From positions 576,135 through 640,134 of the forward strand of contig NZ_JAIVKU010000003.1 of NCBI RefSeq assembly GCF_020524165.1: DNA of 64,000 bases. The letters are read 5' to 3'. The notes beneath the pieces were generated by a model, which saw only the letters and a list, made by a program, of their open reading frames with translations, did not search any database and was not told where the DNA came from. Source of the DNA: Guptibacillus hwajinpoensis (GTDB lineage: Bacteria; Bacillota; Bacilli; Bacillales; Guptibacillaceae). Both the position numbers and the translations under genes were made by a program. This document shows positions 17,638 through 25,759 of this stretch, piece after piece (position 1 is the stretch's first letter; each line of letters begins with the position of its first letter).

Positions 17638-17765
17638 AGACTCTCCTTTTACAAATCGGTTCTTCTTCTATTTTAGATGTGGGTGTAAGAGGAAGCAATT
17701 CTTAATGGTGTGTTTAAGAATAATATTGATCACTTTCAGTCAGCATAAGGGTGAGGTGATGAATC

Positions 17766-18140
17766 ATGAAAAAACTTACAATCCTAACGTTTGCTATTTA
17801 CCTATGTCTATTTACTATTCGTGCAGAAGCGTCAACGCTCCAAAATAGTTTTTCATTTAAATGTATGGTCGTCACGAACGGAGTGGAGCACGAATGGGAG
17901 TTCTCCAGTCCAGATGAATTTGAAGTCGAAGATGGAAATGTGGTTGAAAAAGGAGAGCGTGCAAAAGAGGAGGTCGAAGCCTTGTTTCAACACTTGGAAG
18001 TAACAGAAATCGCTCGCGTAGAAGAGCTTGTGAAAAAAATAGAGAGCTATGGTTATCAAAACCCTGACCGGTTTGAGGTGAAGTGGATGGATTCAAGTGG
18101 AAGATTATACACCTGGGTGTGGGATGAAAACGATCAGTAG
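17766..18140 (+). CDS. Small secreted protein of unknown function
   Basis: A 124-aa protein with a clear N-terminal signal peptide (MKKLTILTFAIYLCLFTIRA, probable cleavage after AEA near residue 23). The mature part is acidic, contains one cysteine, and ends in a Trp-rich segment. I do not recognise a family. It is divergent from the permease and lies 57 bp upstream of the FluC pair. GGTGAGGTG precedes the ATG. Confidence 0.65.
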   Translation: MKKLTILTFAIYLCLFTIRAEASTLQNSFSFKCMVVTNGVEHEWEFSSPDEFEVEDGNVVEKGERAKEEVEALFQHLEVTEIARVEELVKKIESYGYQNPDRFEVKWMDSSGRLYTWVWDENDQ

Positions 18141-18196
18141 ACTTTGAATAGCGGTTTCGATAAGATGAGGAAAGACGTGAAAGGAGCCGCATTCAA

Positions 18197-18565
18197 GTGA
18201 AAAACAGTCTTGCAGTTATATCGGGTGGTGCCGTTGGTGCTTCCTTTAGAGGGGCGTTAGGTACGGTGTTGAATGGCAGTCCTATCGCTACTTTTTTAGT
18301 AAATGTCATTGGTTCCATTCTCCTTGGTTTTTTCTATCAACATGTGAAATCGAATGCTCGTTTATCAGATCCTTCTAAAAAATTTATTGCGACAGGTCTG
18401 TTAGGATCGTTTACAACCTTTTCAACCTATTCTCTTGATTTACTCGTGTATCTAAAAGAGGGGCGCTTTTTAGCATTAGGCCTTTATGGTGGCGGTAGTA
18501 TTCTAGCTGGGATTTTAAGCGTAATCCTAGGAGTATCTTTAGCCAAAAAAGTGAGGAGGTTGTAA
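18197..18565 (+). CDS. crcB: Fluoride channel subunit FluC/CrcB, first of a pair
   Basis: A 122-aa four-helix membrane protein of the CrcB/FluC family, which forms dual-topology channels that expel fluoride. The core motif GSFTTFSTYSLD is at about 75-86 and the N-terminal GGAVGASFRGALG corresponds to the family's GGxxGAxxR. The start is a GTG behind AAAGGAGC. Bacilli often carry two subunits that assemble as a heterodimer, and the next gene overlaps this stop by one base. No fluoride riboswitch is visible upstream. Confidence 0.92.
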   Translation: MKNSLAVISGGAVGASFRGALGTVLNGSPIATFLVNVIGSILLGFFYQHVKSNARLSDPSKKFIATGLLGSFTTFSTYSLDLLVYLKEGRFLALGLYGGGSILAGILSVILGVSLAKKVRRL

Positions 18566-18903
18566 TGGACTGGTTTATGATTGCTGTTGGTGGAGGTGCT
18601 GGGGCATGGCTACGCTATGTTACAGCACTTGGTGTTAATCGTTTTAACAAACTGTCTTTCCCAGTTGCGACTCTAGTTGTCAATCTTTTAGGAAGTTTTT
18701 TAATGGGGATGGCATATGGAGCGGGAGATTGGGGGCCAGTCGTCTCAACTGGTTTTCTTGGCGCATTAACGACCTTTTCAACCTTTATGTATGAGGCTTT
18801 TGAGCTTGCATCAACAAAGCTCTGGCTTTCTGTTGGTTATATAGTGATAAGCATAGTGTTTGGGTTGTTAATGGTGTTGGTGGGGTATATGATTATAGTG
18901 TGA
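18565..18903 (+). CDS. crcB: Fluoride channel subunit FluC/CrcB, second of a pair
   Basis: A 112-aa paralogue of the preceding gene with four hydrophobic helices and the GALTTFSTFMYE motif. It starts in a TAATG overlap with the first subunit, which keeps the two in fixed proportion, as expected for a heterodimeric antiparallel channel. No terminator is evident before ald. Confidence 0.92.
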   Translation: MDWFMIAVGGGAGAWLRYVTALGVNRFNKLSFPVATLVVNLLGSFLMGMAYGAGDWGPVVSTGFLGALTTFSTFMYEAFELASTKLWLSVGYIVISIVFGLLMVLVGYMIIV

Positions 18904-18993
18904 AGATTCTGTAAATATCTATATAGTCTCTTTTTAATGGAGCAGCTTGGCGTATTCATTTTTTAGAGATCTAGAAATTGAGGGGGAGTATGC

Positions 18994-20112
18994 ATGCATA
19001 TCGGCATTCCTATTGAAGTGAAAAATAATGAAAACCGAGTAGCGATGACGCCTGCTGGAGTTTTGAATTTAACGCGTTTTGGCCATGAAGTATATATTGA
19101 AAAAGGGGCAGGTATTGGCTCTGGGTTTGAAGATGAGCAGTACTTAGAGGCAGGGGCTCACCTTGTGGGGACGGCGGCTGAAGCGTGGTCAAAAGAAATG
19201 GTTATGAAAGTGAAGGAGCCACTTCCTGAGGAATATGAATACTTCCGTGAAGGACTTATTTTATTTACATATCTCCATCTCGCTGCAGAATCAGAGCTAA
19301 CACGAGCGCTCGTTGAAAAAAAAGTGATTGGCATTGCTTATGAAACGGTGCAGCTTCCAAATGGCTCATTACCTCTTTTAACACCTATGAGTGAAGTGGC
19401 AGGCCGCATGGCTGCACAGATCGGGGCTCAATTCCTTGAAAAACCCAAAGGTGGGCTTGGTATTCTTCTTGGAGGCGTTCCTGGTGTAAAGAGAGGCAAG
19501 GTTACCGTCATAGGGGGCGGTGTTGTTGGAACGAATGCTGCCAAAATTGCAATGGGACTTGGGGCAGATGTCACCATTATGGATTTAAGTCCAGAAAGAA
19601 TGCGTCAGCTTGATGATATTTTTGGTACTGAAATTAACACAATGATGTCCAACCCTCTGAATATAACAGAAGCAGTAAAAGAATCGGATCTCGTTATTGG
19701 TGCCGTCCTTATCCCTGGAGCAAAAGCACCAAAACTAGTGACCGAAGAGATGATTAAGGAAATGAAACCGGGTTCGGTTATTGTTGATGTTGCAATTGAT
19801 CAGGGGGGGATTTTTGAAACCACGGATCGTATCACCACTCATGACAACCCAACTTATACGAAGCACGGGGTTGTTCATTACGCGGTTGCCAATATGCCAG
19901 GGGCTGTTCCACGAACTTCCACAATTGCCTTAACGAATGTGACTGTACCTTATGCGGTTCAGTTAGCGAATAAAGGGTACAAAAAAGCCTGCCTTGAAAA
20001 TGACTCTCTGTTAAAAGGAATTAATACAATGGATGGGTTTGTCACGTATGAAGCTGTAGCTGAAGCTCACCAGCTTGATTATAAGAGCGCTCGCTCACTC
20101 CTTGAAAAGTAA
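18994..20112 (+). CDS. ald: Alanine dehydrogenase
   Basis: NAD-dependent oxidative deamination of L-alanine to pyruvate and ammonia, needed in bacilli for growth on alanine and for sporulation. The 372-aa protein has the N-terminal [18 protein letters not shown] signature, the catalytic lysine in MVMKVKEP (about 74) and the NAD-binding loop [15 protein letters not shown] near 172-186. In B. subtilis ald lies elsewhere on the chromosome, so its place here is a difference in gene order. A second ATG 4 bp upstream is out of frame. AGGGGGA sets the start. Confidence 0.96.
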   Translation: MHIGIPIEVKNNENRVAMTPAGVLNLTRFGHEVYIEKGAGIGSGFEDEQYLEAGAHLVGTAAEAWSKEMVMKVKEPLPEEYEYFREGLILFTYLHLAAESELTRALVEKKVIGIAYETVQLPNGSLPLLTPMSEVAGRMAAQIGAQFLEKPKGGLGILLGGVPGVKRGKVTVIGGGVVGTNAAKIAMGLGADVTIMDLSPERMRQLDDIFGTEINTMMSNPLNITEAVKESDLVIGAVLIPGAKAPKLVTEEMIKEMKPGSVIVDVAIDQGGIFETTDRITTHDNPTYTKHGVVHYAVANMPGAVPRTSTIALTNVTVPYAVQLANKGYKKACLENDSLLKGINTMDGFVTYEAVAEAHQLDYKSARSLLEK

Positions 20113-20120
20113 AAGAGTAT

Positions 20121-20147
20121 AAAGCAGCAGTAGCTGCTTTATTTTTT
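20121..20147 (+). terminator. Terminator of ald
   Basis: An 8-bp stem AAAGCAGC with GCTGCTTT and a 4-nt loop, followed by ATTTTTTT. Confidence 0.85.
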
Positions 20148-20244
20148 TAGCTTATGGAAATAGTTTTATTATTTTCATGAAATATGGATGAAGTAAAGGA
20201 TTTTCTTGATGAAGTACGAAACTTTAGAATTGGGAGGCGAAAAC

Positions 20245-20709
20245 ATGGCCTTTTGGAGAAAAAAGAATGATAAACATCAGGGGGAACTTCCAACAATAAT
20301 CGAGGCAACTCTTCATGAAATACGACAGGCAGTTGGTACTTTTTCAGAAAAGAAACGGGATGGTATTTCATTAAAAGTTCTTGTGAAGGATAACAATGAA
20401 CTTGATGCTTCTCTTCTCGTTTCTCACCTTGGAGGTATTCCATCAAAACCATTTTATATGTCAAAAGAAACATTTGAGCTTTTTGAAGAAGAACAGCGCC
20501 ATATTCCATATTGGATTGATACAGTCCAGAGAGCGGTGGATGTATACATTCATTCTGAGAAAGAAGTGCCGATTATTGAAGGAGACCCGTTTCAAAAAAT
20601 CAGCTTCTATAAGTTGGAAAAAAAAGCTCTTTTAACAGAACGTCCCCCATTGGATTTCTATTATACCGAGCAAGAGGGAATGGTATCACATCGAAAGCCA
20701 GAAAAATAA
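20245..20709 (+). CDS. First gene of the PspA operon, unknown function
   Basis: A 154-aa soluble protein starting MAFWRKKNDKHQGELPTIIE. I do not recognise a named domain. Its place before a DUF4178 gene and pspA resembles that of YjfI in the E. coli yjfIJKL cluster, but I cannot show homology. An in-frame ATG at 20206 is rejected because TGGGAGG at 20231-20237 fits the ATG at 20245. It opens a six-gene same-strand run to 24531 with short gaps. Confidence 0.7.
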   Translation: MAFWRKKNDKHQGELPTIIEATLHEIRQAVGTFSEKKRDGISLKVLVKDNNELDASLLVSHLGGIPSKPFYMSKETFELFEEEQRHIPYWIDTVQRAVDVYIHSEKEVPIIEGDPFQKISFYKLEKKALLTERPPLDFYYTEQEGMVSHRKPEK

Positions 20710-20764
20710 TGGGAACATTTAGAGAGGTCATTCGTATAAAAATAGGAGGATGGGAGGCAAGAAG

Positions 20765-21271
20765 ATGAGTTTTTTATCAAAAATCTTTGGAAAGAAGGAA
20801 GAAGAGCCGATTAAGGAAAGGACGGTTTTATCGATTCAGGTTGGGGATATTGTCACTTATGACCTTGAGGATTATGAAGTTGTCGGAACGCTCACGTATC
20901 AAAATAAAGGGTATAAATGGTACGCATACCAGCTGAAATCGGGCTCATCCTCTATTTGGCTGAGTGCCGAAATGGATGATGAACTTGAGTTAGGGATTTA
21001 TCGTAACGTAAAGGAAAAGCTGGCAAGACCCATACCGGAAAAGCTAACCATAGACGATATTACGTATGATAGAGAAGAACATGGTCGAGCTAAAGTTTTT
21101 GGGACTGGGCGCGGTAGTCAGTTGAATGGCCAGGAAGTAGAGTACCACGATTTCTCAAATGAAGATGAAACAAGTTTTCTATCCATTGAAATTTGGGGTT
21201 CTGAAGTGGAAGTTAGCAAAGGTTATGCGATCGAAGAATATGAAATTAAAATTCTTGCTGGAAGCAAGTGA
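20765..21271 (+). CDS. DUF4178-type protein of the PspA operon
   Basis: A 168-aa soluble protein. After a lysine-rich N terminus (MSFLSKIFGKKEEEP) it reads VGDIVTYDLEDYEVVGTLTY and YKWYAYQLKS, a beta-rich pattern I associate with DUF4178. The gene neighbours pspA, as DUF4178 proteins often do. The biochemical role is unknown. The start at 20765 is preferred over 20750 because GGGAGG is well spaced only for the former. pspA begins 14 bp downstream. Confidence 0.72.
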   Translation: MSFLSKIFGKKEEEPIKERTVLSIQVGDIVTYDLEDYEVVGTLTYQNKGYKWYAYQLKSGSSSIWLSAEMDDELELGIYRNVKEKLARPIPEKLTIDDITYDREEHGRAKVFGTGRGSQLNGQEVEYHDFSNEDETSFLSIEIWGSEVEVSKGYAIEEYEIKILAGSK

Positions 21272-21285
21272 GAGGATGGTAGCAA

Positions 21286-21957
21286 ATGTTTAATATGTTT
21301 AAACGAGTTAAAACAATCATGTCTTCTGAATTAAATGCTGCACTTGATAAGGCGGAAGATCCGGTTAAGATGCTAGAACAGTTTATGAAGGATATGGAAG
21401 CGGATATCCGTGAAGCAGAAACAGCGGTAGCGAAACAAATATCAAATGAAAAGATGTTAAAAAAGAAATGGGATGATGCAAACGCAATGGTTTCAAAGCG
21501 CCAGAATCAAGCTATGAAAGCGTTGGAATCTGATAATGATGATTTAGCTAGAAGAGCGCTACAAGATAAAAAAGATCACGAAGCAAAAGCGGAAACACTA
21601 AAAACTTCTTATGAACGGGCAAAGACAGATGCGGATTCTCTTCGTTCAAAGCTAGATGAGATGAAAGACGAATACCGTCAAATGCAGTTGAAAAAAGATA
21701 GCCTTAAAGCTCGTGCTGAGTCCGCAAAAACAAAGACGAAAATAAATCGTACCATGTCTGATATCGGCGGGGATGACTCGAGACGTGGGTTTGAACGTAT
21801 GGAAGAAAAAGTACTTCAATATGAGGCTGAAGCTGAGACAAGTGAGGATATGCGTTCAAAAAGTCGTTCTCTTGATGATGAGCTTGATGCATTGGACAAA
21901 AATAACGGCATCGATGATGAATTGGCAGAGCTAAAGAAAAAAATGGGGAAAGAATAA
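21286..21957 (+). CDS. pspA: PspA/IM30-family membrane-stress protein
   Basis: A 223-aa coiled-coil protein of the PspA/IM30 (Vipp1) family, which assembles at the inner face of the membrane and stabilises it under stress. It has the N-terminal amphipathic stretch (MFNMFKRVKTIMSSELNAALDKAEDP, split here by context) followed by the typical MLEQFMKDMEADIREAETAVAK. A continuous heptad-rich helix reaches about residue 150. The C-terminal part is acidic. The operon partners suggest a YjfJ-like role rather than the classical PspABC or SigW-controlled pspA-ydjGHI arrangement. Confidence 0.92.
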   Translation: MFNMFKRVKTIMSSELNAALDKAEDPVKMLEQFMKDMEADIREAETAVAKQISNEKMLKKKWDDANAMVSKRQNQAMKALESDNDDLARRALQDKKDHEAKAETLKTSYERAKTDADSLRSKLDEMKDEYRQMQLKKDSLKARAESAKTKTKINRTMSDIGGDDSRRGFERMEEKVLQYEAEAETSEDMRSKSRSLDDELDALDKNNGIDDELAELKKKMGKE

Positions 21958-21983
21958 GCTTTCCCCTTAAATGGGGTGGAAGA

Positions 21984-22544
21984 ATGAAATGGCTCACAGG
22001 ATTACTGGCAGCATTCATTCTGCTCTTATCGGCATGTGGGATTACGAAGGATATTCAAGAAATTGTCGAAGATCGTTATCAGCTTGAAGATGTTGTAGAG
22101 AGTAGCGTGGATTCAAGCGACGTCTCAAAGGTCTACAGTGCTGAAGAAGATATTCCTTCTGTCGCCTCTTACTTACAGGAGCAAATAAAGCCGAATGAAG
22201 TCAGTGAATTAAAAGAGGGTAAGCAAATTCTAGTTTATGATGACTATATCGTTACGTTAGAAGAGAGTGATGATGAATCAACGACTCTTGTTGAAGTGGC
22301 TACAGTCGGGTTTGTGCGCGATAACTATCGACCGAGCTTCTTTGATGGATTACTAGCTTATTATATTCTAGATGAAATTCTTGATGTAGATGACTGGGGA
22401 AAGAAACAGAAAAACCGCTGTTTAAATGCAACCGGGAATTGCTATGAAGGATATGGATCCACAGGAGGTTCCTACAAAGGGCCAACAACAATCCCATCCT
22501 TTAGAGGCTCGAGTCGCGGTGGCGGGCCAGGAACAGGAAAATAA
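21984..22544 (+). CDS. DUF4247-type lipoprotein of the PspA operon
   Basis: A 186-aa predicted lipoprotein: the signal MKWLTGLLAAFILLLSACG ends in a lipobox with Cys19. The mature part is acidic, then turns glycine- and serine-rich at the C terminus (RGSSRGGGPGTGK). The layout matches the DUF4247 proteins found with PspA in bacilli; the name is from memory of the family. It would be anchored outside the membrane, so the operon spans cytoplasm, membrane and outer face. Confidence 0.75.
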   Translation: MKWLTGLLAAFILLLSACGITKDIQEIVEDRYQLEDVVESSVDSSDVSKVYSAEEDIPSVASYLQEQIKPNEVSELKEGKQILVYDDYIVTLEESDDESTTLVEVATVGFVRDNYRPSFFDGLLAYYILDEILDVDDWGKKQKNRCLNATGNCYEGYGSTGGSYKGPTTIPSFRGSSRGGGPGTGK

Positions 22545-22560
22545 ACGTAGGAGGGTTACC

Positions 22561-22956
22561 ATGGGACCATTTTTATTAACTTTTATTTATTTTATTGCAG
22601 CGATTGTTGTGGTAGCAGTAGGATTAATTATATTTGAATTAATTACGACGAAATACAAAGATTGGGAACAGGTTGAGAACGGAAATACAGCAGTAGCACT
22701 TTCGATAGGTGGGAAAATCATTGGGATTTGCCTTATATTGGCGTTTGCTATTTACCATAGTGCAGACGTTATTGATACAGTTATTTGGGGAGCTTATGGT
22801 GTTGTTCTTCAACTGGTCGCCTATTATATTTTTGACTTTCTTACAAGGCGCTTCTCGGTGGAACAGAAGCTAAGTGATGGTGTTGTATCAGTCGGTGTAC
22901 TCTCTATGTGTGTTTCAATTGGTTTAGGACTAGTGGTTGGTGCATCGATTACGTAA
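22561..22956 (+). CDS. DUF350 membrane protein (YjfL-like)
   Basis: A 131-aa membrane protein with four hydrophobic segments in two similar halves, as in the DUF350 family (E. coli YjfL). Characteristic pieces are ENGNTAVALSIGGKIIGI and the later DGVVSVGVLSMCVSIGLGLV. The open frame extends back to 22426, but GTAGGAGGG lies just before the ATG at 22561, and the upstream part would overlap the lipoprotein gene. DUF350 genes recur beside PspA and polyamine synthase-like genes in unrelated bacteria. Confidence 0.82.
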   Translation: MGPFLLTFIYFIAAIVVVAVGLIIFELITTKYKDWEQVENGNTAVALSIGGKIIGICLILAFAIYHSADVIDTVIWGAYGVVLQLVAYYIFDFLTRRFSVEQKLSDGVVSVGVLSMCVSIGLGLVVGASIT

Positions 22957-22986
22957 AAAAGAAATGAACAGCTGAAGGTGAAGGTC

Positions 22987-24531
22987 ATGAGCAGGACGTT
23001 TAGTAAAAGCAGTCAGTTGTACTGGGCTTCAGGAATTGTATCAATCTGCGGTATTATATTTGAAGTGCTGTTTGGCGCACTAGGTTCTTACATACTAGGT
23101 GATGGGGTAAAACAATATACGTTAACCATCTCTCTATTTCTGACTGGAATGGGAATTGGCGCATCCCTAAGTGAAAAAGTTGTCAAAAACTTAATTACAA
23201 GATTTATTACCATTGAACTTCTTATTGGGTTTATAGGTGGATTTTCTAGTTTCATAGTGTTTGGAATTATGGCTGTTGCAGGAGAAGAAGCAACTGCAAT
23301 CGTGCTTTATACAATCATTCTTATGATTGGTGGTTTAACGGGTCTAGAATTACCAATCTTGATTCGAAAAGCGAACGAAATTGGTGTGGAAATGAACAAA
23401 AGCACAGCTAGAGTGCTTTTTTCTGATTACGCTGGTGGCCTGGTAGGAGGTTTGTTATTTGCCTTTTTCCTCCGACCGGAATTCGGGTTAGTAAAATCAG
23501 CCTTTCTTGTCGCTATAGTAAACATACTCGTTGCACTTTGGATGGTTTATTCATTTAGGAAAGAGATGGTTTACCCTACCATTTATACTGCAGTTGCTTT
23601 TCTTTTATTTTTACTTATGATTGTCGGTGCTATTTTTGGTGAGGAAATGGCTTTCTCCTTTGAACAGCGCCTATATAACGATCCCATTATTTACTCTGAG
23701 GAAACCACTTATCAAAAAATCACCTTAACGAGGGAACAGGGAGACCTTAGACTCTATTTAAATGGACAGCTTCAGTTTAGTTCAAGTGATGAACATCGCT
23801 ATCACGAAACATTAGTTCATATTCCGATGTCAACTGTGGAAAATGCGGAAAATATTCTATTGCTTGGAGGCGGAGATGGACTTGCCGTTCGAGAGCTTTT
23901 AAAATATGATAGCGTAAAATCAATCACGGTGGTGGATTTAGATCCCGCTATGGTAAAGCTCGCAAGCGAACACCACTTGTTAACGGAGTTAAACGAACAT
24001 TCACTTGAGGATGAGCGGGTTCACATACGAAATGAAGATGCTTTTCAATATATTAAAAAGGACAGAAAAGCATTTGATGTCATCATTGCTGATCTTCCTG
24101 ATCCAAATAATGAATCGTTAAACAAGCTGTATACGTGGGAGTTCTATTCGTTACTACGTAATCATTTGGAAGTGAATGGCGCGTTAATGGTCCAAGCAAC
24201 TAGTCCGTTGTTTGCAAGAGAAGCGTATTGGACAATTGACCGAACGATCGCAGAGACTGGATTAATTACTTCGAATTTTCATGTTGATATTCCGAGTTTT
24301 GGCAACTGGGGATTTGTGATGGGGACGAGAGATCCGGTAGATCAAGAGAAGCTAACAATCTCTGTTCAAACAGAGTATCTATCCAGTGATATGATCCCAT
24401 CTCTTACGGTATTTGGAAAAGATGAAAATCAACAGATGATGCGAGAAGGTAAGAGGGTTCGGTTTGAACCGAACACGCTTATTCAGCCTCATTTGATAGA
24501 AAAATACGAAAGGGCATGGTTGTATTATTAG
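22987..24531 (+). CDS. Membrane-embedded spermidine synthase-like aminopropyltransferase
   Basis: A 514-aa fusion of an N-terminal membrane region (about seven hydrophobic segments, residues 8-220) and a C-terminal spermidine synthase-type SAM-binding domain. The latter has LLGGGDGLAVREL at about 301-313, VVDLDPAMVKLA near 324 and IADLPDPNNESLNKLYTWEFY near 373. Known soluble relatives transfer an aminopropyl group from decarboxylated SAM to putrescine. Whether this protein does so, or modifies another amine, is not known. GTG at 22978 is in frame, but the ATG at 22987 is better spaced from GAAGGTG. Confidence 0.82.
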   Translation: MSRTFSKSSQLYWASGIVSICGIIFEVLFGALGSYILGDGVKQYTLTISLFLTGMGIGASLSEKVVKNLITRFITIELLIGFIGGFSSFIVFGIMAVAGEEATAIVLYTIILMIGGLTGLELPILIRKANEIGVEMNKSTARVLFSDYAGGLVGGLLFAFFLRPEFGLVKSAFLVAIVNILVALWMVYSFRKEMVYPTIYTAVAFLLFLLMIVGAIFGEEMAFSFEQRLYNDPIIYSEETTYQKITLTREQGDLRLYLNGQLQFSSSDEHRYHETLVHIPMSTVENAENILLLGGGDGLAVRELLKYDSVKSITVVDLDPAMVKLASEHHLLTELNEHSLEDERVHIRNEDAFQYIKKDRKAFDVIIADLPDPNNESLNKLYTWEFYSLLRNHLEVNGALMVQATSPLFAREAYWTIDRTIAETGLITSNFHVDIPSFGNWGFVMGTRDPVDQEKLTISVQTEYLSSDMIPSLTVFGKDENQQMMREGKRVRFEPNTLIQPHLIEKYERAWLYY

Positions 24532-24631
24532 TTTAGATCATTACTCAAAGGGAACTTACTAACTAGAGTCAATCCTTCTGTGTTGTTGTCATGAAGGTTG
24601 AAAATTCCAAACGTTAAAGGAGCGATAACGA

Positions 24632-25309
24632 ATGAAAGTTACATTTCATGGTCATTCAGTTGTAGAGATTGTTACGGACAAAGCCAAGATTATAATTGAT
24701 CCTTTTATTTCAGGTAATGGGCAATGCAAGCTAGATGCTAATGAAGTGACGTGCGACGTTATCTTACTTACACACGGACACAATGATCACGTCGGAGATA
24801 CAGTCGATATTGCAAAACGAAATGACGCTTTAGTCGTAGCTCCATTTGAACTGGCTACATATCTTGAATTTAAAGGAGTCAATGCTCATCCAATGGCTAT
24901 TGGCGGTGGTCATGAATTTGAGTTTGGTCATGTTAAGCTGACACAGGCATTCCACGGTTCGAGCTATACAGAGGAAGAAAATCAACAAATCATATACACC
25001 GGCATGCCGTCAGGAATTCTGTTTAGTGTCGAAGGCAAGACAATTTATCACGCTGGTGATACAGGACTTTTTTCAGATATGAAACTATTATCCGATAAGT
25101 CAATCGATCTCGCGTTGCTACCAATAGGAGATAATTTCACAATGGGACCAGAGGATGCGGCTATAGCAGCGAAATGGATCAATGCTGATGTAACAGTGCC
25201 AATTCATTATAATACGTTTCCACTTATTGAACAGGACGGTCAGGCATTTGTAGACAATCTTGAAGGGGAAGGTAAGGTTCTACAATCAGGCGAATCAATA
25301 GAATTATAA
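24632..25309 (+). CDS. ytkL: UPF0173 metal-dependent hydrolase YtkL
   Basis: A 225-aa metallo-beta-lactamase-fold hydrolase. The metal ligands are in [10 protein letters not shown] (about 50-59), [19 protein letters not shown] and the late VPIHYNTFP. Conserved across Firmicutes and archaea, with no established substrate. Synteny matches B. subtilis ytkL. The 100 bp before it hold an imperfect GAAGGTTG/CAATCCTTC hairpin without a T run. Confidence 0.92.
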   Translation: MKVTFHGHSVVEIVTDKAKIIIDPFISGNGQCKLDANEVTCDVILLTHGHNDHVGDTVDIAKRNDALVVAPFELATYLEFKGVNAHPMAIGGGHEFEFGHVKLTQAFHGSSYTEEENQQIIYTGMPSGILFSVEGKTIYHAGDTGLFSDMKLLSDKSIDLALLPIGDNFTMGPEDAAIAAKWINADVTVPIHYNTFPLIEQDGQAFVDNLEGEGKVLQSGESIEL

Positions 25310-25317
25310 TCCAACAC

Positions 25318-25344
25318 AAAAACCGATGCACAGCATCGGTTTTT
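25318..25344 (+). terminator. Terminator of ytkL
   Basis: A stem AAAACCGATGC with GCATCGGTTTTT and a short loop, with a T run on the right arm. Confidence 0.88.
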
Positions 25345-25415
25345 ATGTGGGATAAACGTATTAAATCAGCTGTTTTAATCATACCCTTTTAGAAAGACAG
25401 TAAGGGGGAATTGGC

Positions 25416-25652
25416 GTGAAACAACGATTGTTTTTATCAGTGCTGTGTATTCTGTTTTTAATGTATGATGCGATTCCACGTTTTCAAATTGATTTAACAC
25501 TTGAAGGTGCTTTTTTTAGTCTATGGCTTCTCTTTGCCGTAATGGCTCTTGGAGGGAATTTAGCTGGACTGTTTTTTGGGAAAAGAGAAATCAGACGCGT
25601 GCCAGCAGAGGATTTGCAAGTCGAATCACGAAAAAAACAATACAGTCGTTGA
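25416..25652 (+). CDS. Small two-helix membrane protein
   Basis: A 78-aa protein with two hydrophobic segments (about 5-20 and 30-55) and a basic, Arg/Lys-rich cytoplasmic tail. I do not recognise a family. It starts with GTG behind AAGGGGGAA and stands alone 107 bp before ytoI. Confidence 0.6.
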   Translation: MKQRLFLSVLCILFLMYDAIPRFQIDLTLEGAFFSLWLLFAVMALGGNLAGLFFGKREIRRVPAEDLQVESRKKQYSR

Positions 25653-25759
25653 AGTTATAGGGCTGAGTTATGTATAATGAAGTCAATTCAAACACCACTA
25701 TAACAGAAGTAGTTTATCTACTGATACAGATGTGAACGGAGAAAGTATGGTGAAAGAAA

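Noticed and set aside
8551..18157. Recurring GCGGTTT(C) string upstream of sppA, tpx, ytxK, ackA and near 18148
   Set aside because: The copies fall at different positions relative to promoters: a SigW inverted repeat, SigA spacers and a cre. No common spacing or flanking pattern supports one operator.
18141..18196. Possible fluoride riboswitch before the FluC genes
   Set aside because: The conserved GATG and CTGATGRCTCCTA-type segments are absent and the gap is only 56 bp.
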